Positions 1-6,259 of a DNA stretch of 17,511 nt are shown here, one piece after another. The position numbers and the translations under genes are program-made. Below the pieces are notes generated by a model. It saw only the letters and a list, made by a program, of their open reading frames with translations, made no database searches and had not been told where the DNA came from. The stretch lies in NCBI RefSeq assembly GCF_009496155.1, contig NZ_WIJP01000023.1, positions 1 through 17,511 on the forward strand. The letters run 5' to 3'. The number at the start of each line of letters is the position of its first letter. Position 1 is the stretch's first letter. Source of the DNA: Streptococcus mitis. GTDB lineage: Bacteria; Bacillota; Bacilli; Lactobacillales; Streptococcaceae.

Positions 1-119
1 TAAATAAAGCTAAAATCACAGAGTTCAGTTAGCTGACGTAAAAAGTGGGGTTTAGGAACAACGATATTATACAAACTAGAATAAGGACTGACATCCATAG
101 TTAACTGATTATCAAGCAT
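1..119 (-). CDS. IS1182-like transposase, N-terminal fragment cut by window edge
   Basis: Reading leftward from an ATG at 119 there are 39 open codons to the window edge, beginning MLDNQLTMDVSPYSSLYNIV and continuing with VPKPHFLRQLTELCDFSFI. The pattern 'VPK-HFLR-L-E--DFSFI' is what I recall from the N-terminal domain of IS1182-family (InsH-like DDE) transposases. A good ribosome binding site, GAGGTG, lies 6 bases before the ATG. Only the first 39 residues are visible, so I cannot tell whether the element is intact. It is not part of the usual pneumococcal layout beside comE as I remember it, so it probably marks an insertion on the left of the yhgE gene. Family assignment is by remembered motif, not by search. 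Confidence 0.6.
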   Translation of the reverse strand, partial: MLDNQLTMDVSPYSSLYNIVVPKPHFLRQLTELCDFSFI

Positions 120-146
120 GATTTCACCTCATCTCTAGTATAACAA

Positions 147-173
147 AAAAAGCCATCAAGTTGATGACTTTTT
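147..173 (-). terminator. Intrinsic terminator after yhgE
   Basis: The arms 147-158 and 162-173 pair as AAAAAG/CTTTTT plus CATCA/TGATG with one C-A mismatch and a three-base loop. On the minus strand the hairpin is followed by a run of seven T, as expected for termination of yhgE, which ends at 204. The hairpin also has A/T flanks on the other strand, so it may work in both directions. It lies just upstream of the transposase start and could instead belong to the end of the insertion element. Confidence 0.7.
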
Positions 174-203
174 CAGTGGGCTCCAATTAAGCGGTCGATT
201 TTT

Positions 204-2846
204 TTAATCTTCTTCCATTTTCTTAGGTTGATAGGCTAACATACCTAAACCAATAAATAGTGCTAGTATCACGGCAAGGAAAATGACTTGATGATGAATA
301 TTTCCTGTCATAGAGATTGTTTGTCGTAATCCCGAAACTGAATAACTCATTGGTAGCCAAGGATTAATGGCTCTAAATAAATCATTTGTCAAGGAAAGTG
401 GATAAGTACCAGCACTTGATGCTAACTGTAATAAAAGCAAAATAAGTGAGAAGAAAGCTCCTATACGGCTATTCCATGTTGTTAAAGCTGTTACCATAGA
501 CATGAATACTAAACTTGTTAAGATGATGAGAATAAATGTTCTCATTTCATGATTAGCAGTTAGACCAATAAGATGAACTCCTCCATATACCAAAATTCCT
601 GCCAAAACAGCTATAATACCATTTATTTCTGCTCGAGATTTCAACCAAGCCCAACGACTCTCTGGATGACGTCCTGAAGGCAACTTCGCAAAGATCATAT
701 TCGTTGATATTGCTGCAACAAAGAGAGCAACTGATATCATATAAGGAGCCATTGCAATTCCATTTACAGGAACTTGGTCATTGTCAGTTTTGGAGAGACT
801 GAGAGGATTTGACAAAATCTCTGCATTTTTAGATTCCGTTGATGCTGATTTAAGTTGATCACTAGCATTACCTAGTCCTTGTCTTAAAGAAGCAACTCCT
901 GACTGTAAATCTTCCAATCCAGAAGTTAACTTTGTTCCACCTTCTGCTAGTTTCCCAGCTCCATCTGCCAATTTATTAGCTCCATTCTCTAATTGAGAAG
1001 CACCTGAAATTAACTGACTGGATTTATCAGCTAGTTGGCTAGATCCTGAATGCAATTTATCAACTCCTGCTATCAATTCTTGACTCTTTTGATTCAATTC
1101 ATTAGAGCCATTTGATAATTTTTCAATACCAGACACTAATTCTGGAGTTTTTTCAACTAATTGACCAACTCCTACTGTCAAGTTAGAAGATTTTTGTGTC
1201 AAGGTAGTTGAGCTTGAAACTAGTTGGTTCAAACTACCTGTCAAGGTGGAATTCTTTTCACTTAGTTGACTTGAGCCTTGAGAAACTTTATCAACACCTG
1301 CAGTATATGCATTTACACCCGATGTAATCGACTGACTAGCAGGAACTAATTTACTCGTCACTGCTCCCTGTATTTCTGTTAATCCACTTGACAATCCTGT
1401 CAAAGAAGCAGAAGCAAATGGTAATACTTGATTAGCTTGATTTTTTAAAATCGAAAGATTAGAAGATTGATTTTGTAAGTTTTCCAAACTTCCCTGTAAA
1501 CCTTGAGCTAAAGCTACAATTGACTGAGCCGATTGAATACTATCAGTCGAATGTTGAGATACAGAAGCACTTATTTCAGCTTGTTGCTCACTTGTCAAAG
1601 ATTGATAAGCTGCTGTCGATTGAATATTGGCTAGTGTAATCGCTTTATCAGACTGAGCACTTGCTAGCATTTGATTAGAGAGAGACGCTATACTTGATAA
1701 AACAGAATCTAATTGTTTTGTATCTCCAACATCAATATTTTGAATAGCTTGATTTAACTGATTCAGACCAGAAGATAATTGATTAATTTGATTTTTTTGC
1801 TCAGACGAAGCATCTAACTTGCTAGAAAGTTGTTGAATCCCTTCACTTAATTGCTCCACACCCATTCGAAGTGTAGCTGATTGATTAGATAACTGATTAG
1901 CACCTGTTGCAAGATTTCTCACTCCATTTGTATAGACACTAACACCAGATGAAAATTGATTAAGATCAGCATTAAGCTGAGAAACACCGCCAGTATAGGA
2001 CTCTACACCAGTATATAATCGATTGATTCCTCCTACTAATTCAGTACTTTTAGAAGATAATTGACCTAATCCGCTATCTAATTGACTCACTGCACCATTA
2101 TATGTAACTAAACCACTATTAAAATTCCCTAAGCCAAGATGAAGTTGTTCGACACCAGAGACATAAGAGGATAATCCTCTAGTAAACTGCTCCGTTCCAT
2201 TTGAAAATGTTAAACTTGAATCTGCTAAAGAGTGTAAGTTAGTAGTTAATGTTTGACTTCCTGCCACTAACTGATTCGCTCCATCAGTTAATTTTTCACT
2301 GCCTGAAGCTGCTTGATTCATGCCATCCTTTAAATCAATCATTTTGTTAAATAAGGCTTTAGTATAGGTCTCAGTTACATTGGTAGAAACATTCTGCTTT
2401 AATTGTGTCATAGCAGAATCGCTCATCTTGCTAGCAATAAAACTATGACCACTTGAAGTCTGATAATCGATTTGCATTTGCTCTGGATGAGCCGTTAAAA
2501 TAGAAGTTGCTTTTTCAGATAAATCACTTGGTAAAGTCACTACCATATAGTAATCGCCATTTTCTAAACTCTTCTTACCTTCTTCTTCATCTACAAAATG
2601 AAAATCCAAGGTTTTATTTTCTTTTAAGTTGGACACCATGTCTTTTCCTATAGACATGCTATTACCATTATAGGAAGCCTCTTTATCATGATTGACAACT
2701 GCCACAGGTAAATCAGACAATTGCCCATATGGATCCCACATTGAGGACAAAAATATGACATTGTACAGAGCTGGAATAAGAGAAATCCCTATCATGACAA
2801 TAATAAAGGTTGGTTTTTTAAAAATTGCTTTCCATTCTTTAAACAT
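204..2846 (-). CDS. yhgE: YhgE/Pip family membrane protein
   Basis: This 880-residue protein has one N-terminal membrane segment (about residues 11-33), a long extracytoplasmic part, and about five membrane segments in the last 180 residues, giving the YhgE/Pip and ABC-2-like architecture. Residues about 175-660 consist of dozens of degenerate repeats of the form SG--QL--G---L, likely a long coiled-coil or helical stalk. The family includes phage infection protein (Pip) of Lactococcus and EsaA-like secretion proteins; the cargo of this subgroup is not established. I set the start at the ATG at 2846 because AAAGGAG lies 5 bases before it. An in-frame ATG at 2867 has no ribosome binding site and falls inside an operator. 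The gene diverges from a TetR regulator at 2974, and shared operators suggest that regulator controls it. The role is inferred from family only. Confidence 0.9.
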   Translation of the reverse strand: MFKEWKAIFKKPTFIIVMIGISLIPALYNVIFLSSMWDPYGQLSDLPVAVVNHDKEASYNGNSMSIGKDMVSNLKENKTLDFHFVDEEEGKKSLENGDYYMVVTLPSDLSEKATSILTAHPEQMQIDYQTSSGHSFIASKMSDSAMTQLKQNVSTNVTETYTKALFNKMIDLKDGMNQAASGSEKLTDGANQLVAGSQTLTTNLHSLADSSLTFSNGTEQFTRGLSSYVSGVEQLHLGLGNFNSGLVTYNGAVSQLDSGLGQLSSKSTELVGGINRLYTGVESYTGGVSQLNADLNQFSSGVSVYTNGVRNLATGANQLSNQSATLRMGVEQLSEGIQQLSSKLDASSEQKNQINQLSSGLNQLNQAIQNIDVGDTKQLDSVLSSIASLSNQMLASAQSDKAITLANIQSTAAYQSLTSEQQAEISASVSQHSTDSIQSAQSIVALAQGLQGSLENLQNQSSNLSILKNQANQVLPFASASLTGLSSGLTEIQGAVTSKLVPASQSITSGVNAYTAGVDKVSQGSSQLSEKNSTLTGSLNQLVSSSTTLTQKSSNLTVGVGQLVEKTPELVSGIEKLSNGSNELNQKSQELIAGVDKLHSGSSQLADKSSQLISGASQLENGANKLADGAGKLAEGGTKLTSGLEDLQSGVASLRQGLGNASDQLKSASTESKNAEILSNPLSLSKTDNDQVPVNGIAMAPYMISVALFVAAISTNMIFAKLPSGRHPESRWAWLKSRAEINGIIAVLAGILVYGGVHLIGLTANHEMRTFILIILTSLVFMSMVTALTTWNSRIGAFFSLILLLLQLASSAGTYPLSLTNDLFRAINPWLPMSYSVSGLRQTISMTGNIHHQVIFLAVILALFIGLGMLAYQPKKMEED

Positions 2847-2858
2847 AGTTTCTCCTTT

Positions 2859-2877
2859 TTTAAACATATTGTCTAAA
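2859..2877. promoter_or_regulatory. Operator 1, TetR-type inverted repeat
   Basis: The sequence is TTTAAAC-ATATT-GTCTAAA: seven-base arms with one mismatch around a five-base spacer. It lies between the predicted yhgE transcription start and its ribosome binding site, and over the weak -35 area of the tetR promoter. The same arms occur in operator 2. Binding by the adjacent TetR protein is inference. Confidence 0.7.
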
Positions 2878-2884
2878 ATTTTGA

Positions 2885-2890
2885 TATAAT
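2885..2890 (+). promoter_or_regulatory. Candidate -10 box for the tetR gene
   Basis: A perfect TATAAT lies 83 bases before the tetR start codon. No good -35 hexamer is present at 16-18 bases; the weak candidates there overlap operator 1. This would place transcription start near 2897, upstream of operator 2. Confidence 0.4.
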
Positions 2891-2892
2891 AG

Positions 2893-2920
2893 ATTATACA
2901 TTAAAAAATCTAAATTACAA
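2893..2920 (-). promoter_or_regulatory. yhgE promoter
   Basis: On the minus strand TTGTAA (2915-2920), a 16-base spacer and TATAAT (2893-2898) form a good sigma-70-type promoter. The start of transcription would be near 2886, so operator 1 falls just downstream of it, where a bound repressor would block elongation. Confidence 0.7.
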
Positions 2921-2935
2921 GATAAAAAATCCATT

Positions 2936-2954
2936 TTTAGACATATAGTCTAAT
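2936..2954. promoter_or_regulatory. Operator 2, TetR-type inverted repeat
   Basis: The sequence TTTAGAC-ATATA-GTCTAAT has perfect six-base inner arms TTAGAC/GTCTAA around a five-base spacer. It ends 8 bases before the AAGGAGG ribosome binding site of tetR and lies upstream of the yhgE -35 box. Its match to operator 1 supports one regulator reading both sites and controlling both divergent genes. Confidence 0.75.
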
Positions 2955-2973
2955 TTGTTTATAAGGAGGAAAT

Positions 2974-3516
2974 ATGAAGGAAAGTAATAAACGCTTAAAA
3001 ACAAAGAGAACTATTGAAAATGCTATGGTACGATTACTGATGGAACAGCCATTTGATCAAATTTCTACTGTCAAGTTAGCAGAAAAAGCCGGAATTAGTC
3101 GTTCCAGCTTCTATACTCACTATAAGGATAAGTATGATATGATTGAGCACTATCAAAGCAAGCTATTTCATACATTTGAATATATTTTTCAAAAACATGC
3201 TCATCATAAAAGAGATGCTATTTTAGAAGTCTTTGAATATCTAGAGTCAGAACCACTTCTGGCTGCCCTTCTTTCTGAAAATGGGACCAAAGAAATTCAA
3301 AATTTCTTACGAAATAAACTTCATATCATGCTCAGTACAGATTTACAAAAGCGATTTATGCAACTGAATCTCAATACCACTGAATTAGAATACAGTAGCA
3401 TCTATCTAACTCACGCACTTTTTGGTGTCTGCCAAACTTGGATTGCACATGGAAAAAAAGAAAGTCCTCAAGAAATAACAGACTTCCTTATGAAGATGCT
3501 TGGTGATACGAATTGA
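2974..3516 (+). CDS. TetR/AcrR family transcriptional regulator
   Basis: The 180-residue protein has an N-terminal TetR-type helix-turn-helix at about residues 12-58, including the typical core VKLAEKAGISRSSFYTHYKDK, followed by a helical ligand/dimer domain. Length is normal for the family. The start is supported by AAGGAGG 4-5 bases upstream of the ATG. The gene is transcribed away from yhgE, and two matching inverted repeats lie in the 127-base gap between them. By family logic it is an autoregulated repressor of yhgE, released by an unknown ligand. The C-terminal part gives no hint of that ligand. A terminator follows immediately. Confidence 0.9.
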   Translation: MKESNKRLKTKRTIENAMVRLLMEQPFDQISTVKLAEKAGISRSSFYTHYKDKYDMIEHYQSKLFHTFEYIFQKHAHHKRDAILEVFEYLESEPLLAALLSENGTKEIQNFLRNKLHIMLSTDLQKRFMQLNLNTTELEYSSIYLTHALFGVCQTWIAHGKKESPQEITDFLMKMLGDTN

Positions 3517-3519
3517 TAC

Positions 3520-3550
3520 AAAAAGCGGAACACAGTTGTGTTCCCTTTTA
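3520..3550. terminator. Bidirectional terminator between tetR and the tRNA genes
   Basis: The perfect arms GGAACACA (3527-3534) and TGTGTTCC (3537-3544), flanked by AAAAAG on the left and CTTTT on the right, form a hairpin with U-tracts on both strands. It can stop tetR from the left and the convergent tRNA-Glu/tRNA-Asn transcript from the right. Confidence 0.85.
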
Positions 3551-3556
3551 TCTATA

Positions 3557-3630
3557 CTCCGCCAGTAGGACTCGAACCTACGACATCATGATTAACAGTC
3601 ATGCGCTACTACCAACTGAGCTATGGCGGA
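3557..3630 (-). tRNA. tRNA-Asn (anticodon GTT)
   Basis: The 74-base minus-strand gene folds as a full cloverleaf: acceptor TCCGCCA/TGGCGGA, anticodon arm CATGA-CTGTTAA-TCATG with anticodon GTT, and T-loop GTTCGAGTC. The discriminator base is G, as usual for Asn. CCA is not encoded. It lies 5 bases downstream of tRNA-Glu and shares its transcript. Confidence 0.96.
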
Positions 3631-3635
3631 TAAAA

Positions 3636-3707
3636 TAGTCCGTACGGGATTCGAACCCGTGTTACCGCCGTGAAAAGGCGGTGTCTTAACCCCTTGACCA
3701 ACGGACC
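3636..3707 (-). tRNA. tRNA-Glu (anticodon TTC)
   Basis: This 72-base minus-strand gene has acceptor GGTCCGT/ACGGACT with a G-T first pair, anticodon arm CCGCC-TTTTCAC-GGCGG with anticodon TTC, and T-loop GTTCGAATC. The discriminator is A and CCA is not encoded. It has its own strong promoter just after comE. Confidence 0.96.
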
Positions 3708-3730
3708 TTCTATCTGTAGCAGATATAACC

Positions 3731-3758
3731 ATTATATCAATTTCTTACTAATTGTCAA
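3731..3758 (-). promoter_or_regulatory. Promoter of tRNA-Glu/tRNA-Asn
   Basis: On the minus strand a consensus TTGACA (3753-3758), a 16-base spacer and TATAAT (3731-3736) precede tRNA-Glu. The -35 box directly abuts the comE stop codon at 3759-3761, so there is no space for a comE terminator and competence transcripts probably run into the tRNAs. Confidence 0.9.
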
Positions 3759-4511
3759 TCACTTTTTAGATTTTTTCTCTAGAATATCTTTTAATTTTCT
3801 AATTTTTAATCTTGAAATAGGACAACGATGATCTTCATAGAAAACAATTTCTAGGTTTTTTCGATCAATTTCTCTGATATTGCCTATATTTACCAAAAAT
3901 GACTTATGAGGAGAATAAAATCGCTGAGTATGTTTGTCCTTTTCCTGAATATCTGTCATTGTTCCATAGAACTCTTTTGCAAAATTCTTACCAATAATGC
4001 GTAATTTATGAGAGACACCTGTCGTTTCAATATACAGAATGTCATGGTAAGGAATTTTTAAATCATTTCCCTTGTAATTGTAGTCAAAATAATCTACCAC
4101 ATCTTCATTTTCAAGTAACATACTCTTCGTGTAGAAAATATTTTGCTCAATTCTCTTCTTAAACATCTCATCATTGATATCCTTATCAACAAAATCTAAG
4201 GCTGATACCTGGTATTTATAGGTTAGAGTCGCAAACTCTGATCGACTGGTGATAAAGACGATAATAGCGTAAGGATTGTAATGACGAATGAGCTGAGCAA
4301 CCTCAAATCCCTTTTTCTCAATCCCATGAATATCGATATCTAGGAAATAAAGCTGATTTACTTCATCATTTTCAATGTATTCTTCAAATTCACGGACTTT
4401 TCCCGTTGTCTTGTATGATATTGGAATATTCGATTCTTTCGAAATTTCATCCAATATTCTCTCTAGTCTCACTTGATGTTCAATAACATCTTCTAAAATT
4501 AAAACTTTCAT
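3759..4511 (-). CDS. comE: ComE competence response regulator
   Basis: The 250-residue protein has a receiver domain (residues 1 to about 130) with the phosphoacceptor Asp58 in the string YFLDIDI, acidic residues E7-D8 near the N-terminus, and K110 near the end of the domain. A LytTR DNA-binding domain follows at about 140-247. Phosphorylated by ComD, ComE activates comCDE, comAB and comX in pneumococcus by binding paired direct repeats; one such site lies at 6065-6094 before comC. The start overlaps the comD stop by four bases, implying translational coupling. No terminator separates it from the following tRNA promoter. Identity is secure by sequence and by position in comCDE. Confidence 0.98.
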   Translation of the reverse strand: MKVLILEDVIEHQVRLERILDEISKESNIPISYKTTGKVREFEEYIENDEVNQLYFLDIDIHGIEKKGFEVAQLIRHYNPYAIIVFITSRSEFATLTYKYQVSALDFVDKDINDEMFKKRIEQNIFYTKSMLLENEDVVDYFDYNYKGNDLKIPYHDILYIETTGVSHKLRIIGKNFAKEFYGTMTDIQEKDKHTQRFYSPHKSFLVNIGNIREIDRKNLEIVFYEDHRCPISRLKIRKLKDILEKKSKK

Positions 4512-5833
4512 TCAAATTCCCTCTTAAATCTAATAATTTGTCTAAATGTACTGCCTTCCATCTCTGTTTCTAAAATAATATTATTGTACTTATCTAATAA
4601 TTCTTTCACATTATTTAAGCCTACTCCACGATTTCTTCCCTTAGTAGAGAATCCTAATGCAAATAAATCTCCTGAAGGAGTCATCGTCATTTTACATGAA
4701 TTCTGAATCACAATAACTGTTTCAGTTTCCATCTTAATAACTGCTACTTCCATCTGCTTTTTATAACTATCAGCTGATCCTTCGACAGCATTGTTCAATA
4801 AAACGCTCATGATACGAACTAAATCCAACAGGTCTATTGGTAATCTAGTAATTATATCTTTTACTTCCAGTGTAAACTCCACACCGTTATTTCGAGCATA
4901 GACAATTGACTGAGCAACCAAACTTCGTAAAGCTGAGTCTTCTATGTTGTTCAAATCAAAGTAAGTGTACTTATCTGAACGCAGTTTATGATTTGCTTTG
5001 ACCAAAACTTCGTTGTAAACTCTGTCAATTTCCTGTAAATTACCACTGTCAATTGCCATCTGCATACTAACAAGCATACCAGCATAATCATGTCTAAATC
5101 CACGGATTTCATTATACAGTCCGACAATTTCATCTGTGTAGTTTTGTAAATGTTTCTGTTCAAATTTCTTCTGCTTCAAAGCAATCTCTTTCTCCATTTG
5201 TTCTTTATGAGAATTCATTGCAAAGAAGGTCAAAAGTAACGATATAAAGACAATAGATGATAAAATACTTCCAAAACTATTCAAATGTTTAATCGTACTT
5301 ACCATATCGGAAACGAAAGATGCAGTATGGAGCAATAGTAAAGCAAAAAATACTTTTTTCAAGAAAGGATAAAGGTAGTCCTTGTCAAAATAGGTTAGTT
5401 CCAAATGGAAATAATGAATGATTTTTAAGATGATAAAATAGGTCAACACCGTTATAACGAAAAAGAATAACCCATAATATTGTAAAACAAAATTGTCTCC
5501 TGTTATAGAGGAAAAAGTTACGGACAGAAAGGTGTGAGGACTTTCATATAAAAGAGATAGTAGTAAACTTAGGAATAGTCCTCTATCCCTCTCATACTGT
5601 TTAATCCATCGAAAATAGGAATATAAGCCCAAAGGAAATAAAAATGTTGCAATCCCTAACCCATCTAAAGATAGAAAATAAAAAGGAAGACCAAGGACTA
5701 TTTGTAATAGTAGTGTATAAGCACCAAAAATGTATAATTCCTTTGATTTTATTTGACCTTTACAAATTAAATGGTAACTGTGACTAATAATTAAAAAATA
5801 TAATATAAAATCTACTACTAAGAAAAAATCCAT
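4508..5833 (-). CDS. comD: ComD competence sensor histidine kinase
   Basis: The 441-residue kinase has six to seven hydrophobic membrane segments in residues 1-205, then a coiled linker and a cytoplasmic HPK10-type kinase. The phosphorylated His is His248 in the motif GFRHDYAGM. The N box LNNAVEGS lies at 346-353 and a G box GRNRGVGL at about 399-406. It senses the ComC-derived pheromone outside the cell and phosphorylates ComE. The N-terminal membrane domain sets pheromone specificity in pneumococcus and co-varies with ComC, so this allele should match the 19-residue peptide encoded next door. The AAAGGAG ribosome binding site overlaps the end of comC, 12 bases separate the two genes, and its 3' end overlaps comE. 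Confidence 0.98.
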   Translation of the reverse strand: MDFFLVVDFILYFLIISHSYHLICKGQIKSKELYIFGAYTLLLQIVLGLPFYFLSLDGLGIATFLFPLGLYSYFRWIKQYERDRGLFLSLLLSLLYESPHTFLSVTFSSITGDNFVLQYYGLFFFVITVLTYFIILKIIHYFHLELTYFDKDYLYPFLKKVFFALLLLHTASFVSDMVSTIKHLNSFGSILSSIVFISLLLTFFAMNSHKEQMEKEIALKQKKFEQKHLQNYTDEIVGLYNEIRGFRHDYAGMLVSMQMAIDSGNLQEIDRVYNEVLVKANHKLRSDKYTYFDLNNIEDSALRSLVAQSIVYARNNGVEFTLEVKDIITRLPIDLLDLVRIMSVLLNNAVEGSADSYKKQMEVAVIKMETETVIVIQNSCKMTMTPSGDLFALGFSTKGRNRGVGLNNVKELLDKYNNIILETEMEGSTFRQIIRFKREFE

Positions 5834-5845
5834 TCTGCTACTCCT

Positions 5846-5977
5846 TTATCTTCTTCTAAAGAAATTAAACAAATTAAACAAAGCATCATCTAGTTTCCTC
5901 ATCTCCCCACCTTGAATCTTTTGCAAGTCTTTTTCCTTCAAGGTTACAAACTGTTCCAATTTAACTGTGTTTTTCAT
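5846..5977 (-). CDS. comC: ComC competence-stimulating peptide precursor
   Basis: This short gene encodes 43 residues. The leader [20 protein letters not shown] continues with IQGG, the double-glycine site cut by the ComAB exporter. The predicted mature pheromone is [19 protein letters not shown], 19 residues, with the acidic residue 1, Arg3, hydrophobic middle and basic tail typical of the family. Usual lengths are 16-17. The start is supported by TAGGAGA 6-7 bases before the ATG. A 9-bp tandem duplication (5862-5879) accounts for three extra residues: with one copy the peptide would be [16 protein letters not shown], 16 residues, close to a known S. mitis peptide I remember as EMRKPDGALFNLFRRR. 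Transcribed from a ComE-activated promoter as the first gene of comCDE. Confidence 0.97.
   Translation of the reverse strand: MKNTVKLEQFVTLKEKDLQKIQGGEMRKLDDALFNLFNFFRRR
5862..5879. repeat. Perfect 9-bp tandem repeat inside comC
   Basis: AAATTAAAC occurs twice head to tail (5862-5870, 5871-5879). On the coding strand it encodes the LFN-LFN stretch of the mature pheromone. It is in frame, so it changes peptide length by exactly three residues per copy, as expected from polymerase slippage. Confidence 0.97.
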
Positions 5978-6004
5978 AATAAAATCTCCTAAAATGTTTT
6001 TTTC

Positions 6005-6022
6005 TTGTAAGCTAACTTACAA
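6005..6022 (-). other. Hairpin at the 5' end of comCDE mRNA
   Basis: TTGTAAG and CTTACAA form a perfect seven-base stem with a four-base loop. The predicted transcription start is near 6021, so the hairpin would sit at the very 5' terminus of the transcript, 27 bases before the comC start. It has no U-tract, so it is not a terminator; protection of the 5' end is a possibility. Confidence 0.6.
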
Positions 6023-6027
6023 AAACC

Positions 6028-6094
6028 ATTATACAAAATGGAATTTCATTTTAGATAAAATTCTCTCAACTGTCATTTTTTTCTCCCAAAGTGT
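6028..6094 (-). promoter_or_regulatory. comCDE promoter with ComE-binding direct repeats
   Basis: On the minus strand ACACTTTGG (6086-6094), a 12-base spacer and ACAGTTGAG (6065-6073) form the known ComE direct-repeat site. A TATAAT -10 box follows at 6028-6033. At the -35 position there is only a poor ATCTAA, as expected for a promoter that needs phosphorylated ComE. The arrangement matches the pneumococcal comC promoter. Confidence 0.95.
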
Positions 6095-6104
6095 ACTTTT
6101 TTAA

Positions 6105-6132
6105 GAAAAAAGCCGGGAAAATTCCCAGCTTT
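6105..6132 (-). terminator. tRNA-Arg terminator upstream of comCDE
   Basis: AAAGC/GCTTT and GGGAA/TTCCC pair with a C-A mismatch and a two-base loop, followed on the minus strand by TTTTTT. It lies 10 bases after tRNA-Arg and 11 bases before the ComE-binding repeats. In pneumococcus, mutation of the terminator at this place raises basal comCDE expression by readthrough. Confidence 0.85.
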
Positions 6133-6142
6133 GCTACTATAT

Positions 6143-6216
6143 TGATCCCAGCAGGATTCGAACCTGCGACCGTTCGCTTAGAAGGCGAATGCTCTATCCA
6201 GCTGAGCTATGAGACC
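6143..6216 (-). tRNA. tRNA-Arg (anticodon TCT)
   Basis: The 74-base minus-strand gene folds with acceptor GGTCTCA/TGGGATC, anticodon arm TTCGC-CTTCTAA-GCGAA with anticodon TCT, and T-loop GTTCGAATC. The discriminator is A and CCA is not encoded. It reads AGA codons, common in this AT-rich genome. It sits directly upstream of comCDE in the same orientation. Confidence 0.96.
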
Positions 6217-6226
6217 TAACACCATT

Positions 6227-6255
6227 ATTCTACCAAAAATTCAATTAAAAGTCAA
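6227..6255 (-). promoter_or_regulatory. tRNA-Arg promoter
   Basis: TTGACT (6250-6255), a 17-base spacer ending in TGG, and TAGAAT (6227-6232) form a strong promoter with an extended -10. The -35 box lies 4 bases after the rlmH stop codon. Confidence 0.85.
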
Positions 6256-6259
6256 TTTT

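Noticed and set aside
2844..2867. Upstream ATG extending YhgE by seven residues
   Set aside because: It has no ribosome binding site and lies inside operator 1, whereas the ATG at 2846 has AAAGGAG at good spacing.
2692..2889. Plus-strand open frame of 65 codons opposite the yhgE start
   Set aside because: It lies antisense to the conserved N-terminus of YhgE and over its promoter, with no ribosome binding site and no recognisable protein motif.
4951..5163. Minus-strand 70-codon frame inside comD
   Set aside because: Out-of-frame shadow of comD with no start signal or family resemblance.
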